Source: Larix kaempferi
Lineage: Eukaryota; Streptophyta; Pinopsida; Pinales; Pinaceae
DNA length: 64,000 nt
Assembly: GCA_027924585.1 (NCBI GenBank)
Contig: BSBM01000059.1
Location: forward strand, 6,076,001 to 6,140,000
Reading direction: 5' to 3'
Position 1 is the stretch's first letter; every line of letters begins with the position of its first letter. Position numbers and translations under genes: made by a program. Below the pieces are notes generated by a model, which saw only the letters and a program-made list of their open reading frames with translations, searched no databases and was not told where the DNA came from. Of this stretch, positions 27,401 through 38,835 are shown piece after piece.

Positions 27401-27707
27401 TAACATATCCATATATCATACAACATCATCATAATAATAATCATCATGCATCATCTGAAACACTGCTGCAATACATCTCTAAGCACTGAACTGAAACTGT
27501 ATGGGATAAAGGGTCACCTCAATCATCAAATCTGAACTCTCAAGGCTCAGCCTTGACACAAGGTCATACATAAATCTGAATAATATATTGATGATCATGA
27601 GTGATCCAAAATATATGGCCATGCTATGGAATAATGGAAGCTCTGGAATGTGCAGATATCTGCTGAACAAGGATAGTAGCCCTGCTACTATAGTGTGATA
27701 ACAGGTC
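24498..27707. other. Anonymous sequence between array edge and detached monomer
   Basis: No gene, RNA or mobile-element protein is recognisable. It contains a short GA run near 24869, ATC-rich low-complexity stretches at 26120-26215 and 27425-27455, and an open minus-strand frame of 145 codons at 24706-25143. That frame's translation has no recognisable domain and does not look like a maintained protein. Confidence 0.6.
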
Positions 27708-28797
27708 CATTCCAACACAAGGAATAAGCACGTTCCACAAAAGAACCATCCCACAATGCGACACACTCCATAAAGGAATAGAATAAAAATTATGAATGGA
27801 GTTTATTCACCACTCCTAGTTGGCCACCCTGAAGATGATCCCAAGAATAACAAACACCCTGTATAAATCTACAACACACATCAACTCCTATTTGGATGAC
27901 TTGAAGATGAATCCCACGAATGACAAACATCCTGTAGAAATCCGCAACGCGATGAGACCGAGGCGACCTCGAGAAACCATATACTCCTCCAACCTTCATG
28001 CTGGCCGAGACATGGCACTGGAATTTGTTCAGGCAATCCAAATCCTAAGCAAGCAACTACAAACAAGTTGGAAGATTGATACATATGCAAAATAAAATAA
28101 AACTATGAACTGAAAGCAATAACAAGCGGGTAATATCTGGCCACACGTTTGGATGAAGTGTTCCCAATTGTCCTAGAGGTAGTATCTTCCCACAGGAGGC
28201 TTCCAACGCAGTCCGGCGAGTAAATGCAACTATGTAGTAAATCATAGATACTAAGTGTGGGTTGCAAGAATCTATCGTGCAGGTAGAGGACCACCGAGAG
28301 CAGAGAAAAAGGAGGGAATCCGAAGCACAATAGAAAAAAGGTAAACTCATAGTTGTTTGACCTAAAGATGAATCCCATGAATGATAAACACCCTGTAGAA
28401 ATCCGCAACGCAATCTAATCGAGGCGCTCTGTAGAAACCCTAATCTCCTCTAAACTGCATGGTGGGAAGAACCTGACAATGGAAGTTGATCAGGCTCTCC
28501 AAATCCTAAGTTGAGTTGAGCTTTGACCTTGTTAATGTTTATAGCAGCATAACCAGGATCACTAAAAGAATGGCAAAGCACAGAAACAAAATGAGTGTCG
28601 AGCTCGTTTAAACCATGATGATAAGAACACTCATCTCCCAACCATAGGCAAAGCTATTTGTCTCCCCCGAGCTCAGACCTTCCAATAAAGAACGATGTAC
28701 ATCCGGATAATAGTAGCGCAAACCCAAGAAAACAAGGGAGAAACTTCTCCAATAGTGGAGAACCCCAAAAAATCAGTCTCTTAACTGAAGTAGCGAA
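27708..28797. repeat. Detached single monomer of the array family
   Basis: After 3.2 kb of unrelated sequence the family reappears from the motif GGTCCATTCCAACAC to TAACTGAAGTAGCG. It contains the second half of P, all of Q, the leader with the GTCGAGCTCGTTTAAACC motif, and the first part of the LTR-like segment. It lacks both the 680 bp substitution of alpha and the LTR deletion of beta, so it may reflect the ancestral monomer order P-Q-leader-LTR. It overlaps unit 6 in content (23800-24490 matches 27711-28400), so the interruption is not a simple insertion into one copy. Confidence 0.9.
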
Positions 28798-31548
28798 ATA
28801 GGAATGGATTGCTAGGAAATAGGAGAAAGAGGAGGGCTATGATGTGAAAAGAGGTGGAGGGGGTAAGGTGGTGGAAATTGTTTGTGCCATGTGTCAATGA
28901 GTAAACTCCTCCATGATTAAGAGGTGATTGCACTAGATACCACCTTGGCCAATAAATGTATATTGCATCTCCTATGCACATCATTATATAAGCCTCATTT
29001 TGTTATTTGGAAGTTTCTTATCCCATTCTCTTCCCTTGTTTTGGGATTGTCAATAGTGTTTTTCTTCGTGGTTTGGATGTTATGTGATGTGGATGTTACA
29101 AATTCTATGTTGTTTGTGAGCCACATGGGGACAAGAACACACAAAGCCTCTAAGTTATTGTCAGCATGAGACCCTAGGAGAGATGTTGCAATAAACCTAC
29201 TACCATGCATTGAGGCTCAATCCCTATGATTTGTATATTGCTAGAATCTACTCAATAGGAGGTCTAGCATTGCGAACCTTGGTGAGTAGAGTTACCTATG
29301 CATAACCCTTACTATACTTGTAGCTTGCTTGGGATTTCTCTATCAAATTTGTAGCCTAGCTATGAATGTCTCCTTGGGCAATAGGAGCCTTGACAATGGA
29401 ATGACCAAGCTAGTGCTAGTGTTGGCGGCAAGGAAATAATCATATGTTGAGTGAGTGTAGGTAGAGGATGTTGTGTGATTTAGCATTGGGATTCATGGTA
29501 TTTGCTATTTTTTGGCTTGGATCATGTGGCATTATCTAGGGTGTGTTGAGAGAGATAATCAGTACGCATGGACGTACCCTCACCACCTAACAGCCCAACT
29601 CAAGGGTGGCATATGTAGTGGATGCCTATGTCGTAAATCGCTCCTACAAAACCATTTCGTATGTTCACATTTTGTGCATATAAGTATTCAGTCATTAATA
29701 TATATATGATGTGTCCATACGGTGAATTGTAATGGTTTGCACGTGATAAATTTATTTGCCAAAGTCGTTTTAGCTTAAATTTAATATTATGCATATCTTT
29801 AATTTGGAATGCATTATGAGCAGGTAAATGGATTGTTGAAAGTTTGATGTAAGAGTATCAGTAGGATTTTGGTTGATCTGGTTCCAACAATACATCGACA
29901 TGAAGGCAGTCAGGTACATGACAATACGTCTACCTTAGATTATAAATGTTAACAAATAGGTAAACAGTAATTTATTGAACAACATCCAAGGTTGCCAAGG
30001 CAATCCTCTATTATTTCTCTCAAAAATATCTTTAGAGTCTTAGACCTATGACTAAGCATTCAGTCCATGTGCAAATATTTGGATCATACAACAAACGAAT
30101 TCAACATTTATACATATAAAGTCTATGTTGCATATAAAGTCTCTTCGCCACATCCCAGAGACTTGGGGACCCCTAGGAAACATCCCTTAATCCACCGAGG
30201 ACTTCAATGGGGACTACTGGTTGTGCCCAAAATGTTCCCATCAGATTTCGGCGCTGTTCTGGGAAGATTTTCAGGACGTTCCAAGTAGATTTCAGAGATA
30301 TCCCGGGCAGATTTTAGAGATGTTCGGGCATGTATCTTTAGTTTCAACGATGGACAATATGATCATTTATCCCATCCATATTTTTTGTATTATTCTGAAT
30401 CTGTACAAGTTGCAGTTCAAAATATGGGGTTGTATGATGGGTTTTGATTTGGGTTTCTAGTAATTTAACTATTGTCTTTTCAGCAACATCATTACAAGCA
30501 GCAAAGTCTCCACCATGTCAACAAACCAAGAAATGCAACAACCCAAAGGTCTGATCCTTCTGGGTACTGCTCTTGTTTTTCTCATTTGTACGGTCATCTT
30601 AGCTTTTACATATTGCACATAGGTGTCCTGGAGTTATTCAAGTTCAGCTCTTCCCCCATCCCAACCTCGAGCACTGTGAAAACAATTGGATAGTAAAGAC
30701 TTGGATTGGGTACTAAACGTTTGAATAAATTCCTATTCAATATCTTTTTCAATCTGAAATATGAATCTAATCTCGTTACAGAATGTAAGCATGTATATCC
30801 CAAAGTGTTTTGTAGTGGTTTTCAACACAGTTGTTAAAACATGTAAACCTATTGAGAAGGGAATGCCTTTTAACCTAATCATCATAAACAAGAAATACAA
30901 CGAAGAAAAGTTGTTACAGAGATGAGCATTCTTCTCATAGACCCTTCATGGACCTTACTGCAAATTGAAAATAGTTATACTTAAGTTTCCTAAAGCTAAA
31001 CTGCATTTTGCTCATGTCCAAGTGCCAATAATGGAATGTCACTCAAGCCCTTTTCTGATTTGCTTGAGCTTTTCAAAAGTATCAAGTGTAAGGGTTGTGC
31101 ATAATACTATATAGTGTAGACCACTGTGGTGACAAGCAACTACAAATGTTTATGGTGAATTCTAACTTTTTAAACTTTTTAAATATTTATTAGTTTCAAT
31201 CTATATATATATATATATATCATTGTCGTTCCCAACATGCCGTCCCCTGAAAAAATTGGGGGTATGCTCTAGCCACCCCAGGGACACATCCCCCTCTCTC
31301 CACCGTTCCCCCATCTCCAAAACCAATTCAAGTTAGTTTTATACATCTTTATCATAACCTGGTAATTTTTGAAGAACTTATAAGAAAAGCCCAAAACAAT
31401 GACACTTGATTGCAAATTAATGTATCAAAAAGGCATATGCAAGTAAGCCAAAATGAAAAAATTTACTTGCTATCTTCTATTCATGTTAGCATCTAGCTGA
31501 AAACGATAACTGAATTATAATCTAACAAGAGAAAAGAAAAGAACTAAC
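28798..31548. other. Intergenic sequence without recognised genes
   Basis: Only short unconvincing frames are present. A degenerate ~20 bp direct repeat built on AGATTTCAGAGAT occurs near 30240-30325, and a TA microsatellite lies at 31201-31220. Confidence 0.6.
31201..31220. repeat. TA dinucleotide microsatellite
   Basis: About nine uninterrupted TA repeats follow TCAATC. Confidence 0.9.
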
Positions 31549-31826
31549 CTGCCACAGTATGCACATCATTGACTCCATCTGATTTCTAGCAACAAAGTCA
31601 CCCACAAAAGCAAGGGTTTTTCCATGCATTAGTTCCAGAAACTTGTGTGCATCAAATCTTGGCAGATCACAACTCGTAGGTTGCCACCTCCAATTTTCAT
31701 AATCCTTATCTAGCCTCCCATTACCTTGGCAATTTTGTGCTTCTGTCAATACTGGACAAGAATAATTCTTATATAAAGGCCCAAGAGAGTCATGCACCCA
31801 TTTTCCTTGGAAGAGGTCACACTTTC
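31549..31826 (-). pseudogene. Exon of a TBL/PMR5-family gene, GDS serine lost
   Basis: This 278 nt minus-strand exon has a TGTGCAG acceptor just right of 31826 and a CAG|GTTAGT donor at 31549. The product carries the PMR5 N-terminal pattern (CDLFQGKWV, then DYENWRWQPTSCDLPRFDA) and the following esterase block AFVGD-VARNQMES. This family comprises Golgi O-acetyltransferases that acetylate cell-wall polysaccharides such as xylan. In functional members the block reads GDS with a catalytic serine; here it is GDF, with the TTT codon at 31594-31596. I found neither the upstream membrane-anchor exon nor the downstream exon with the DxxH motif within several kilobases. It is therefore either a fragment or part of a gene with very long introns. 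The missing serine favours a non-functional copy. Confidence 0.8.
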
Positions 31827-33318
31827 CTGCACATACCAAAAATGGTTAGGAAATCAAAAAGAAATAAAGACATCATATGTTTTTGTCCCAAAATTTTAAT
31901 AAAATCACATGTATGTTTAATCATAAGGAAGTTTCCCAGTGTTAATGAAATTACACAATCGGCAAATCTTCATTGAAGAACTTATCCCAGTTATAAGTTG
32001 TCTCTCCATTTCATAGGTCGTTTCTTTCAATTTTAGTTCTTATTATACTCAAACATTAGATTATCGAGTTGGAATCAATCAATCTTTCTTTTATTAAAAT
32101 TTCATATAAAACCAGCTTTTTTTAGAGTTAGAATCCTCAAATTTGCCATCCTCAAACCGAATTTAGCATTTTCTACCATGATGCCTCTTCTATAGCTTAA
32201 ATTATGAGCTGGAAGACATGACTCTTAAATGATTTTCTAGTCTATCAACAGTTAGGTTTTGATAGCATCTATATTAAGTTTTTAACAAAAGGGTTGGAAT
32301 ATCTGAATCTATCACTGAGTTTTGGCTAGTATACCTAGGGTTGCATTATGATGATGTCAACTTCACTATAAATGCACAATTTTTGGATTATATATCATTT
32401 TCTGAATTTTGTAAACCTAGCAGCATTTGAAAATGAAATTAGTTAGACTATGAAACAACCAATAGTATTGGGTTAAGGATGCATTATTACTCTCTCCTAG
32501 ACAAACAACCTTTATTTATATGTTTTTGGAAATTGACAAGATATTTTTTAGTTAAGTAGATCCCATGACCATTAGGAATGTGCCATTCTATTTTAAATAG
32601 GAACACTTGAAATCATGGCAGATAGAAGTGGAAGGTGGAGCCTGCTCTCAAAACAAGGTGCTATTTTCCTATTGAAAAAAGAAACATAAGCAGGTCAATT
32701 GACACAAGGATTTAGATTATTTTCTAGGCCATTGTTGTTCCATTGCAAATGGCTAGAGTTTTAAAAAGACTCACACTCCACTCTGCATGGACAAATGATT
32801 TAATTTAAATGAAGAAATCAGAGCCAAACTTGAAAGATTTTGCCTTGGCTTTTCTAATTCAGGCTATTACTGGCCCAGAATTCCAATACACAATCGCTGA
32901 ACTGTTCAGCATAAAAATATAACCTGGGAAAGAAAAATGCTTTACCAAACATTATTAACCATAATTTAGCTGCAGAAAACATTTGTAAAAATGTTGAACT
33001 TAGTATAAGTCCAAGAAAATTACAAGGAAAAACAGGTATGTACATTTAAGGGAAACAACCCTAATACAGAGTCAAGTTGATTTTAAAGGTAGAAGGAATT
33101 TTTTAAATCTTAACCAAAAAGTATTGTAATATATTCTTTATAGTGATGATGCATAGATGTTTTCTATTTTACATCAGAGAGATATACCATGAAGGTGCTT
33201 CCTTCTCAACAAGACTAGGAATTCCAAACAAAAGTCCTAAGAAGTTGAACAGTGGGATTCCTGACAGAGGCTTGGCAGGAGCACCCTAGAGTTTACAGAC
33301 GGGAAGCTTTTCCAGCTG
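31827..33318. other. Intergenic or intronic sequence
   Basis: AT-rich sequence upstream of the TBL exon. If the TBL gene is real, this would be intron. No second TBL exon or other feature is visible. Confidence 0.5.
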
Positions 33319-33328
33319 TCATAAATGG

Positions 33329-33901
33329 ATGTTAAAAGGGTGGATGGAGGCCCCTCCACCTATCAAGATGGACATTGACCGGAGGCCTGACAAGGGCCCA
33401 TTTCCTAATGATCGATGGTCCTCAAGGGGAAGACCTCCCAAGTACCCGTGGTCCACCTTTGGGGTTCCCTGCATTGAATATCTGCTTAGATATATCAGTA
33501 AAAAGAGAGTTTGTAAAGATGACCAAATATTGCCTATGATACCCAAACAATGCTTAAGAAAGGTAGACAAAGACACCAGAGTGGAGATTAAATCAGGGAA
33601 ACTTCAAGACAAGATGGAATTTCTCCACAATCATGCCTTGATCTGCTGATTCCTGTCTATTTTTCCTCCAAAGCCAACTCTTAGATGGTGGATATCCACA
33701 ATGTGGAATATGGAAGGAGGGATAGATCCAAATCTGTATGCAAAACAGTTTTCCGTGGCAATTTTTGCAAGCAAGGACAGACCAGATCGGTGGGCCCTGC
33801 TACCCCTCATATTGTACAAGGGTTACCCTTGCAATTTTCAATCACAAAGATCGAGCTTGCAGAAGAGATCCCAATTTTCTGTTTTTGATATTGGGGATTG
33901 A
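33329..33901 (+). pseudogene. Frameshifted coding remnant, unrecognised
   Basis: A 106-codon frame (33329-33649) is followed by a second frame (33701-33901) whose translation contains WNMEGGIDPNLYAK and VAIFASKDRPDRW. The second part loosely recalls the DUF4283-type domain found in plant LINE ORF1 and gag-like proteins. That resemblance is an impression only, and no zinc knuckle is visible. The two frames, separated by stops, suggest decayed coding sequence, perhaps a retroelement. An ordinary non-coding origin cannot be excluded. Confidence 0.25.
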
Positions 33902-34033
33902 TATTCAATAGAGCATTTACAATTTCCTAGGAGAAGAGATCCCAATGAATTTCTACTAGAATGAACAAGGCAAATACAAAAACTACTTGCAGAAAAATAT
34001 ATTTTTCTTTACATGATGCTTATCTTTTTGTCT
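33877..34033 (+). repeat. Dispersed repeat R1, copy 1
   Basis: The segment from TCTGTTTTTGATATTGG to GCTTATCTTTTTGTC matches 50151-50308 with few differences. Parts of it match 48688-48738 and 50455-50533. Confidence 0.85.
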
Positions 34034-34196
34034 CATTAATTAAGTCCACCAATTGCAACTTCAAGATGCAAAGAACACTTTCAACAGTGACTATATACAC
34101 TCTCAACAGTGTTGCTAAAAATGCATTGTTTCACCCTAGAATAGCTCCTTGAAAATTCTTCCATGCAAAAATTATGTATGTATCTATGTAATTATA

Positions 34197-34300
34197 GATC
34201 GGACAGCGTGGGACAAACTGTGTTTATTTCCATTTTAGTTATATATGTTTCATTGCAGATCATCTTGATAGTCTGAGTTAGACATGGAAAAGAGCTAAAA
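34197..34300. repeat. Dispersed ~100 bp duplication, copy 1
   Basis: The sequence GACAGCGTGGGACAAACTG through GGAAAAGAGCTAA is repeated at 35241-35338 with four or five changes, about 1.04 kb away in direct orientation. The sequence between the copies (34301-35240) has no recognised feature. Confidence 0.85.
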
Positions 34301-35240
34301 TTGCATAGTTGGCACACACCAGTTGTGATTATGGCCCATTTCGATTTTGGTTGTCTATGGTTAAATTTAGAATGCATGTTAGTCCATAGATCAGAAAATA
34401 TTGAAGATCTAAGCTCCCCACTTCCTCGAGGATGGCATAGAGGGGTCTAGATACACCACCTATGCACACAAATACACCTTCACACAGACCCACCTACTTG
34501 TCTAAATATTTCCAGAATTGGATTATGCATTGTAGGAGGAAAATAGAAACATGGTACTGAATGCTAATAATAACAATAATAAACAAAGGTGACCCTTTTC
34601 AAAGAAATCCAAACACAAAATCCTAGTCCACTGGTGCAAACTTCGATATAGAACATAATGAAAATGGTAGTCATATCCAGTATATTTTAACTCTCTCAAT
34701 ACATATGGACAATAATGGTTTTTCAGGTTACCACCCTATATATTCAAAAAATTCATTCTAGCATCAGCTATAGAGAAAAAATCCAATGGACCAACTACTC
34801 ACATATCTGACTTGCTACAATCAGGGCATGTTTGTTGAAGAATTCAGATAGGATTTTTGAGCTTGTGCACAAGGCAGAATGCCTAAACAAAGAGGCGTAC
34901 AAGAAACTAACATCATCAAAATTGTAGCCTTCCTCACAACATGCATAATGAAGGAAATATTGTTTGACAAACCCTCTTTGGAGGAATTATAGTCTGCTAT
35001 ATAATGGAATTCCTATATATCTGAACATCCACAGGTAGGTCCATCAGCCTATGAATACCTTGAATGGAAATCAAAGCAATCAGTATAAGTTTGTGATATT
35101 CAACCATAAATTGAGGAGACTAAAAGAAAAGGTACTATGGCAATACATCAAGAATAATTAGGACATCTCTGAATTAAACCTATCCACAACTAATACACAT
35201 ATAAATTAGCAACAAAATAAAATTAAGTGAGGAAATTATG

Positions 35241-35338
35241 ACAGCGTGAGACAAACTGAGTTTATTTCCATTTTGGTTATATATGCTTCATTGCAGATCA
35301 TCTTGATAATCTGAGTTAGACATGGAAAAGAGCTAACA
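35241..35338. repeat. Dispersed ~100 bp duplication, copy 2
   Basis: Direct-orientation partner of the copy at 34197-34300. Confidence 0.85.
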
Positions 35339-35548
35339 CAAGCACGAGAATATGAGTATTGAACTAAGGGCATAATCCCTCACATGTGTTTCAATTAAGG
35401 GGCCTTGTATTAAGTAGTTGGGCTAAAATAGTATAGAAAATGTTATGTCTTGTTCTTTGACACTCTAGCTCATCTATAACATAGGTATTTTGAACACTAA
35501 CTGCAAAGAGTGGAATATGAATTTCAATGATGCAGCTTCTACTTCACG

Positions 35549-36955
35549 ATGTACGTGGAACTATCACCCAAGCGGCCATGGTGGAAGGAATTTTTGGTAG
35601 AATTTGACATGACCATTGAGTACCGAGTGGGTAGAATTAACGTAGCTACCAATTCCTTGAGAGGAAAGGCACAACCTGAATCCTTGAGACGAGGACGAGT
35701 TGTTAGTGCTGACATGAACTCAAGTGCAGGTTTTTACCAACTTGCATTAGAGGAAAAAGGAAGGGTTTTAGTTGGATCCCTCCTCAAGGAACATCATGAA
35801 GTAGTGAAGCAAGGCAAGATGATGAAGTTTTGGGTAGATAGCGAACTTCTGCACTTTGGTGATTGCATCTATGTGTGAAAGTCATCTAATCTTAGAAAAT
35901 ATCTCTTAAAGGAGTGTCACGATTCACCTTGGGCTAGGAACCTAGGACAATGGAGAATGGTTGCATTGTTGGATAGAGGCTACTATTGGGAATTTGGGAG
36001 CATATGTGAATGGATGTAAAGGAGTATGCCAATACTTGTCTTGTGTGCCAACAAGACAAGGTAGATACCAAAATGAAGGTTGGCCCATTATAAACTTTGA
36101 TAGTACCGGAGAGACCTTGGGTAAGTATCTCTATGCAATTCATCACTCATATACCTATTTCACAAGGGTACAATGGGATTTTTTTATATCGTGGATAGGT
36201 TTTCCAAGTATTCAATCTTCGTGCCAATGAAGGTGTCTTATGTTGTAGAAGAGATTGTGAAGCTATATTTCAAGAATATTGTGAAGTACTAGGGTTTGTC
36301 ATTAAGTATTGTGTCAGACAGAGACACAAGGTTCACTGGGAAGCTTTGGACAGAGTTGTTCAAGCTTGTTGGAACCAAGTTGTTAATGAGTTCAAGTTAT
36401 CTCCCATAGACCAATGGGAAAACAAAATGCATAAATGGCCTTTTGGAATACTACCTTAGGCATTTTGTGCAAGTAGATCAATCAAACTGGCTAGATTTTT
36501 TGGATGCCGCCCCGTTCAACTACAACATGAAAAAGCGTTCTGCAATGGGATAATATCCATTTGAGGTGGAAAATGGGCACCAACCATTGGCTCCAAACAT
36601 AGTTTTGCAAGGCTATTATGGAAAAAACCTATCAGCCATGGGATTCATGAAGGAATGGCACGGCAGGTTGGAAATGGCTTGTGTTCAACTAATAAACACA
36701 ACTAAGAGGATTAAACAATGGGAAGACTATGATAGAAGGGAACCATATTTCAATGTGGGTGACATGGTCTTGTTGAAGTTGGGAAGAGAACATTTCAAGC
36801 CACTAAGTGGCATGGCTAGTACTTTGCTGCAATGGTTTGAGGGGCCATTCAAGGTACTTGAGAAGATAAAAAAATTTCACCTAACGATTGGAGCTTCCAG
36901 AGCACATGAGAGAACATTATTTGGTTCTCCATATCTGTCAACTGAATCCATGTAG
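35549..36955 (+). pseudogene. Degenerate Ty3/gypsy RNase H-integrase fragment
   Basis: The plus-strand frames match the 3' half of a gypsy polyprotein in order. First comes the RNase H C-terminus (EFDMTIEYRVG with a degenerate ADALSR-like stretch, near 35600-35670). Then follows the integrase zinc-binding region (LKECHDSPWA...GYYW, near 35900-35990, with the cysteine pair blurred), and then the integrase core with SIVSDRDTRFTGKLW (near 36304-36350). A C-terminal region with FNVGDMVLLKL (near 36752) completes the order. The fragment is broken by frameshifts and stops, including TAG at 36417-36419 and TAA near 36551. The glutamate expected after the core TNGKT motif is a lysine, so the DDE triad is incomplete. 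No reverse transcriptase or LTR could be placed around it. Confidence 0.85.
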
Positions 36956-37831
36956 ATTTAATAACAATGGTCCAAGTCAGGTCAAACCAACCCAATCTCT
37001 TGCAATGATAGAAAACAGGCTAGAGTACAGCATAACAGACCTATACGAGATTAGCTAGTACAGAATAGCACTGCCTACCATAGCACGTTCGTTTGTGGCA
37101 TATGAAACAATACCCCTAATTTCAAAAAATATTGGAAAACAAAATTCCCAAACTCGCTTTTTTTAACCCCCTCCCAATATGCCTTCCCAATTTTAAAAAA
37201 CCCCTAATACCCCTATAATATTCTATGTATCCATTTTTTCATTTACAATTTTTATACCCCTTTATATATCTACCTAGTATATTGGCATGATACCGTGGGC
37301 TTGACTAAACCTCCGAAGGCCTGTAATAGGCACGAGTGGTTGGGTATTCAAGCACCCAAGGCCTATCGAGGGCCTATAACAGGCCGTGGAGGTGCTCTGG
37401 AGGCTTAGAGCCTCCCAAGGCACCCTGGGGGCTTGGACACCTTCATATTTTTATAGCCTTCTTGTTCTATAAGAATCCAGTATGACTAAGGGCATGTATG
37501 CATGGCCTACTCAACTTAGAGAAGAAAATGCTTATATGAAATGCAGTATTAGACAGAAAGTTTAAAATTTATATTGAAGATGAAAAAAAACTTTCCAAAA
37601 GCGAAGAATTTAGGGTTCCTTACTTCTGACGACCTTCTAGTCTCTGTCGACGTTTTGACAGGTTGGGGTAAACCAATGCCACATTTGAGAATCTAATAGG
37701 CTGAGATGGTTGCGATAATCTTGCAAAAACTAAGAAACCAAAGTGAAGATATGTCTATCTTATCAGAATACATTAGTGATAAATTGGAAAAAAAAGTAAG
37801 GAATATAAAATGTTTTGTGGTCATCCTATAC
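36956..37831. other. Sequence downstream of the gypsy fragment
   Basis: No gene is recognised. A GC-richer stretch at about 37290-37440 repeats GGCCTAT-type motifs and contains a small perfect hairpin, GGAGGCT-TAG-AGCCTCC, near 37400. Confidence 0.5.
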
Positions 37832-38378
37832 CTGCACCACTCATGAAGACAAAGATGAGCGTTCCAATCAGAGCATTTAAATTCGCTACAACTAAGGTAT
37901 ATGGTGACAGAGGTGCAAGCTCAGGCTACAAGCCTGTTGAGAGGGAAACACTAAACATAAAGACTTGAAAGAGCGTTGTCCAAGACAATTGAAGCCCTGT
38001 TACTCCAGCCTCTTTGCTCTCCTCTGCATATTGGAAAAACTAGCGAGCTGTTTCCTCCAATGCCAATCCTTGAAGCTCTGGAAGATATAATAAAGTGAAT
38101 ATCATGCTCAGCAAAATAGGGGGGGCAAACATTGCCAATGCAAATTCTGGCGAAGAGATTTTTAGCATGTAAGTATAAAAATCATGTATCAGTGTCATAA
38201 CTCCTTGATCTTCCTGCATGATTGTGAAGTTTTTTATTCCTACCATCCCTTTGAATTCTGGAAGATCCGATGTCTTATATGACTCAAATTCATCCTCACT
38301 TTCCCCCTCATCATCTGCAAGTAAATCATTGAACTTGCTGGATACTATGTCTGTAACCTGACCTGCTGTGGTAGCAAC
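37832..38378 (-). pseudogene. Pseudo-exon of an unidentified membrane protein
   Basis: A single minus-strand frame runs about 182 codons from a TGTTACAG acceptor (38379-38380) to a GCAG|GTATA donor at 37832. It is interrupted only by two in-frame TAG codons, at 38040-38042 and 37926-37928. The translation has an acidic stretch (DDEGESEDEFE) followed by hydrophobic segments containing FALAMFAPPILLSMIFTLLYL and NALIGTLIFVFMSGAG. These look like transmembrane helices. I do not recognise the family. The uninterrupted frame on either side of two identical stop types suggests a recently inactivated exon rather than random sequence. Its 5' end abuts a 225 bp tandem duplication. Confidence 0.5.
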
Positions 38379-38385
38379 CTGTAAC

Positions 38386-38835
38386 AGGTTCTTCCTCAAC
38401 CATGATCAATTCCCAACAATCATTTCCAAGTTCAAACACCATCCTTCTCAAATATGGCAAAGCAAGTGTTGGAAATTTGTCGTTTTGCACGGGAGGAGGA
38501 AGCTGACTCTGCCTTTGTTCATGTATGTTTCTAACAGTTCATCCCACATGGTGCTGGGGCCTACCATCATCTCTCTCAAACAATTGAGATCTTATAATTG
38601 GGTGGTGGACAGGTTCTTCCTAAACCATAATCAATTCCCAACAATCATTTCCAACTTCAAACAACATCCTCCTTAGATATGACAGTGCAAGTGTTGGAAA
38701 TTTGTCATTTTGCACGGGAGGAGGAAGCTCACTCTGCTTTCGTTCATGTCTCTTTCTAACAGTTCAACCCACATGGTGTTGGGGCCTATCATCATCTCTC
38801 TCAGACAATTGAGATCTTATAATTGGGTGGGGGAG
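38386..38835. repeat. 225 bp tandem duplication
   Basis: The first copy starts at 38386 (AGGTTCTTCCTCAACC) and the second at 38611 (AGGTTCTTCCTAAACC). Both run through GAGATCTTATAATTGGGTG. The copies differ by scattered substitutions, so the duplication is not very recent. Confidence 0.93.

Noticed and set aside
27479-27766. Minus-strand 95-codon hydrophobic frame
   Set aside because: It starts inside the detached array monomer and continues into unrelated sequence, so it is a junction artefact.
31827-35500. Upstream exon of the TBL gene
   Set aside because: No minus-strand frame with a membrane anchor and suitable donor site was found.
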